NCBI RefSeq assembly: GCF_006152115.1
Contig: NZ_VDFU01000024.1
Span: forward strand, 1 to 63,870
DNA: 63,870 nucleotides
Source: Rubellimicrobium rubrum
GTDB taxonomy: Bacteria > Pseudomonadota > Alphaproteobacteria > Rhodobacterales > Rhodobacteraceae
Reading direction: 5' to 3'
Of the stretch, positions 62,850-63,870 are shown piece by piece. The stretch's first letter is position 1, and every line of letters starts with the position of its first letter. Below the pieces are notes generated by a model. That model was not told the DNA's origin, searched no databases, and worked only from the letters and a program-made list of their open reading frames with translations. Both the position numbers and the translations under genes were made by a program.

Positions 62850-63160
62850 CCTGACCTGCTGCTCGTTTCTTGGACCGCACCGAGCTGGACGTTTCCGGTT
62901 TAGGCTGGGGCCGAGGAGACGGAGAGAGACCATGAAGAAATCGAAGGTCAGCGGGGCCCAGAACGCCTTCGTGCTGAAGCAAGCGGAGGATGGCACGCCC
63001 ATGGGCGAGGTCTGCCGCAAGGCGGGGATCAGGGAAGCGACCTGTTTCGCGCCTGGCGCAAGAAGTACGCCGGACTGATGCCGTCCGAGATGCGGAGGCT
63101 TCGTCAGCTCGAGGATGAAAACGCGAAGCTGAAGAAGCTCGTGGCCGACCTGAGCTTGGA
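62850..63160 (+). mobile_element. IS3-family element fragment with broken orfA
   Basis: A probable left end (TGACCTGCTGCTCGTTTC near 62851) is followed by orfA from the ATG at 62932: MKKSKVSGAQNAFVLKQAED, GTPMGEVCRKAGIREAT, then a frameshift near 63055, then RKKYAGLMPSEMRRLRQLED and ENAKLKKLVADLSLD. This is the helix-turn-helix and leucine-zipper part of IS407-type OrfA. Similarity ends abruptly at LSLD, so orfB is missing and the element is truncated by the sequence that follows. Confidence 0.82.
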
Positions 63161-63233
63161 TGTCCGTCGTCAGGTGATTTGAGACTGATGGCGTGCGTCA
63201 GGATCGGAGGGTCTGGTCCATCTGGGGGTGAGG

Positions 63234-63870
63234 TTAGGCGGCGCGGGCTTGGTGCTGCAAGCGCCGCTGGGTCAGGGTCTGCTTCTTGATCCGCGCCCGC
63301 TCGGCTAGGGTGGCCCCGCCTCGGCCGTGGTAGACGTCGGCCGGCGTAAGGTTGTTCAGGCTCTCGTGGGCGCGGCTGTGGTTGTAGTGCTGACGAAGGC
63401 TGAGACCTGCTCCTCCAGAGCACCCGGCAGGTAGTAGTGCTCGAGCAGGAAGCGGTTCTTGAGCGTCTGTTGCCAGCGCTCGATCTTGCCTTGGGTCTGC
63501 GGGTGCCGGGGCACCTCGCGGATGTGGGTCATGCCTTTGTCCTTGAGCCATTCGGCAAGGTCGCCCGCGATGGTGCTCGAGCCGTTGTCGCTCAGGAGCC
63601 TGGGCCGGTGGCGAACCTTGACCTGGTCGAGTCCGGAAGCTGCTAGTGCCGGGTCGAGCGTCTCGGTGACATCTTCGGCCTTCATGGTCGTGCAAAGCTT
63701 CCAGGCCACCACGAAACGCCGGAAGTCGTCCAGCACCGTCGAGAGATAGTACCAGCCCCAGCCCGTCACCTTCAGGTAGGTGAAGTACGTCTGCCAGAGC
63801 TGGTGCTGGCCAGGCCCGGAAACCTGGTCCAGTCTGACAGCAACTTTTCGGGCACTTGCCCCTGACCCTG
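63234..63870 (-). pseudogene. IS3-family transposase OrfB, frameshifted, runs off window
   Basis: The minus strand encodes the DDE integrase core: QLWQTYFTYLKVTGWGWYYL, STVLDDFRRFVVAWKL (first Asp in the QT-x-FTY region is Tyr here), LLSDNGSSTIAGDLAEWLKD with the second Asp, and HPQTQGKIERWQQTLKNRFL with the catalytic Glu. A one-base deletion near 63390 shifts the frame, after which QHYNHSRAHESLNNLTPADV, then GRGGATLAERARIKKQTL complete the C-terminus at 63234. The 5' part lies beyond the window. It faces the orfA fragment at 62932 but is from a different IS3 group. Confidence 0.85.

Overview
The window is high-GC DNA with a gene set typical of an alphaproteobacterium, most probably Rhodobacterales. 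The pointers are TRAP and ABC importers in abundance, an alpha-E/transglutaminase pair, a HlyU-family protein, an RTX protein, DUF6481, and many decayed IS6-type insertion sequences. No rRNA, tRNA, replication or CRISPR genes were seen. It looks like an accessory, catabolism-rich region (chromosomal island or large plasmid).

Layout. 0-2 kb: alpha-E protein (5' end outside the window) facing a transglutaminase. 2.4-8.3 kb: L-lactate-dehydrogenase-like flavoenzyme, L-idonate-dehydrogenase-like enzyme, and a divergent TRAP transporter (dctPQM) with a palindromic operator candidate between them. 8.5-16.7 kb: IS relics, an SH3 lipoprotein, a fused XdhC-MobA-like molybdenum cofactor maturation protein, and a two-subunit periplasmic molybdenum hydroxylase. 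16.4-24.8 kb: HlyU-family protein, catalase, SDR, alpha/beta hydrolase, a secreted HdeA-like protein carrying 60-bp tandem repeats, and an RTX protein, with IS6 relics between them.

24.8-38.7 kb is a catabolic island. A XylR/DmpR-type regulator with a degenerate ATPase domain diverges from an SDR, a complete branched-chain-type ABC importer (livF frameshifted), a zinc alcohol dehydrogenase, an alpha/beta hydrolase, a two-component flavin monooxygenase with its reductase, a GMC oxidoreductase and a second SDR. The enzymes suggest uptake, hydroxylation, oxidation and hydrolysis of an aromatic or alicyclic compound, but the substrate cannot be read from the sequence.

39-45 kb is gene-poor: DUF6481, a small membrane protein, an orphan sugar-binding protein, and IS relics. 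45-54.7 kb (minus strand) is a guanidine-utilisation operon behind a guanidine-I (ykkC) riboswitch: importer (binding protein, permease with an in-frame amber codon, ATPase), two DUF1989 carboxyguanidine deiminase subunits, guanidine/urea carboxylase and allophanate hydrolase. 54.9-61.0 kb, same strand, is a polyamine-type ABC importer with a cysteine hydrolase, an uncharacterised protein and a metallo-beta-lactamase-fold hydrolase. It diverges from a 2-oxoglutarate oxygenase (61.4-62.4 kb) that could plausibly feed guanidine into the operon. Two broken IS3-family elements close the window.

A recurring theme is decay. At least seven relics of one IS6-type family, all on the minus strand, lie between 8.5 and 43.8 kb, and two transporter genes carry inactivating-looking lesions.
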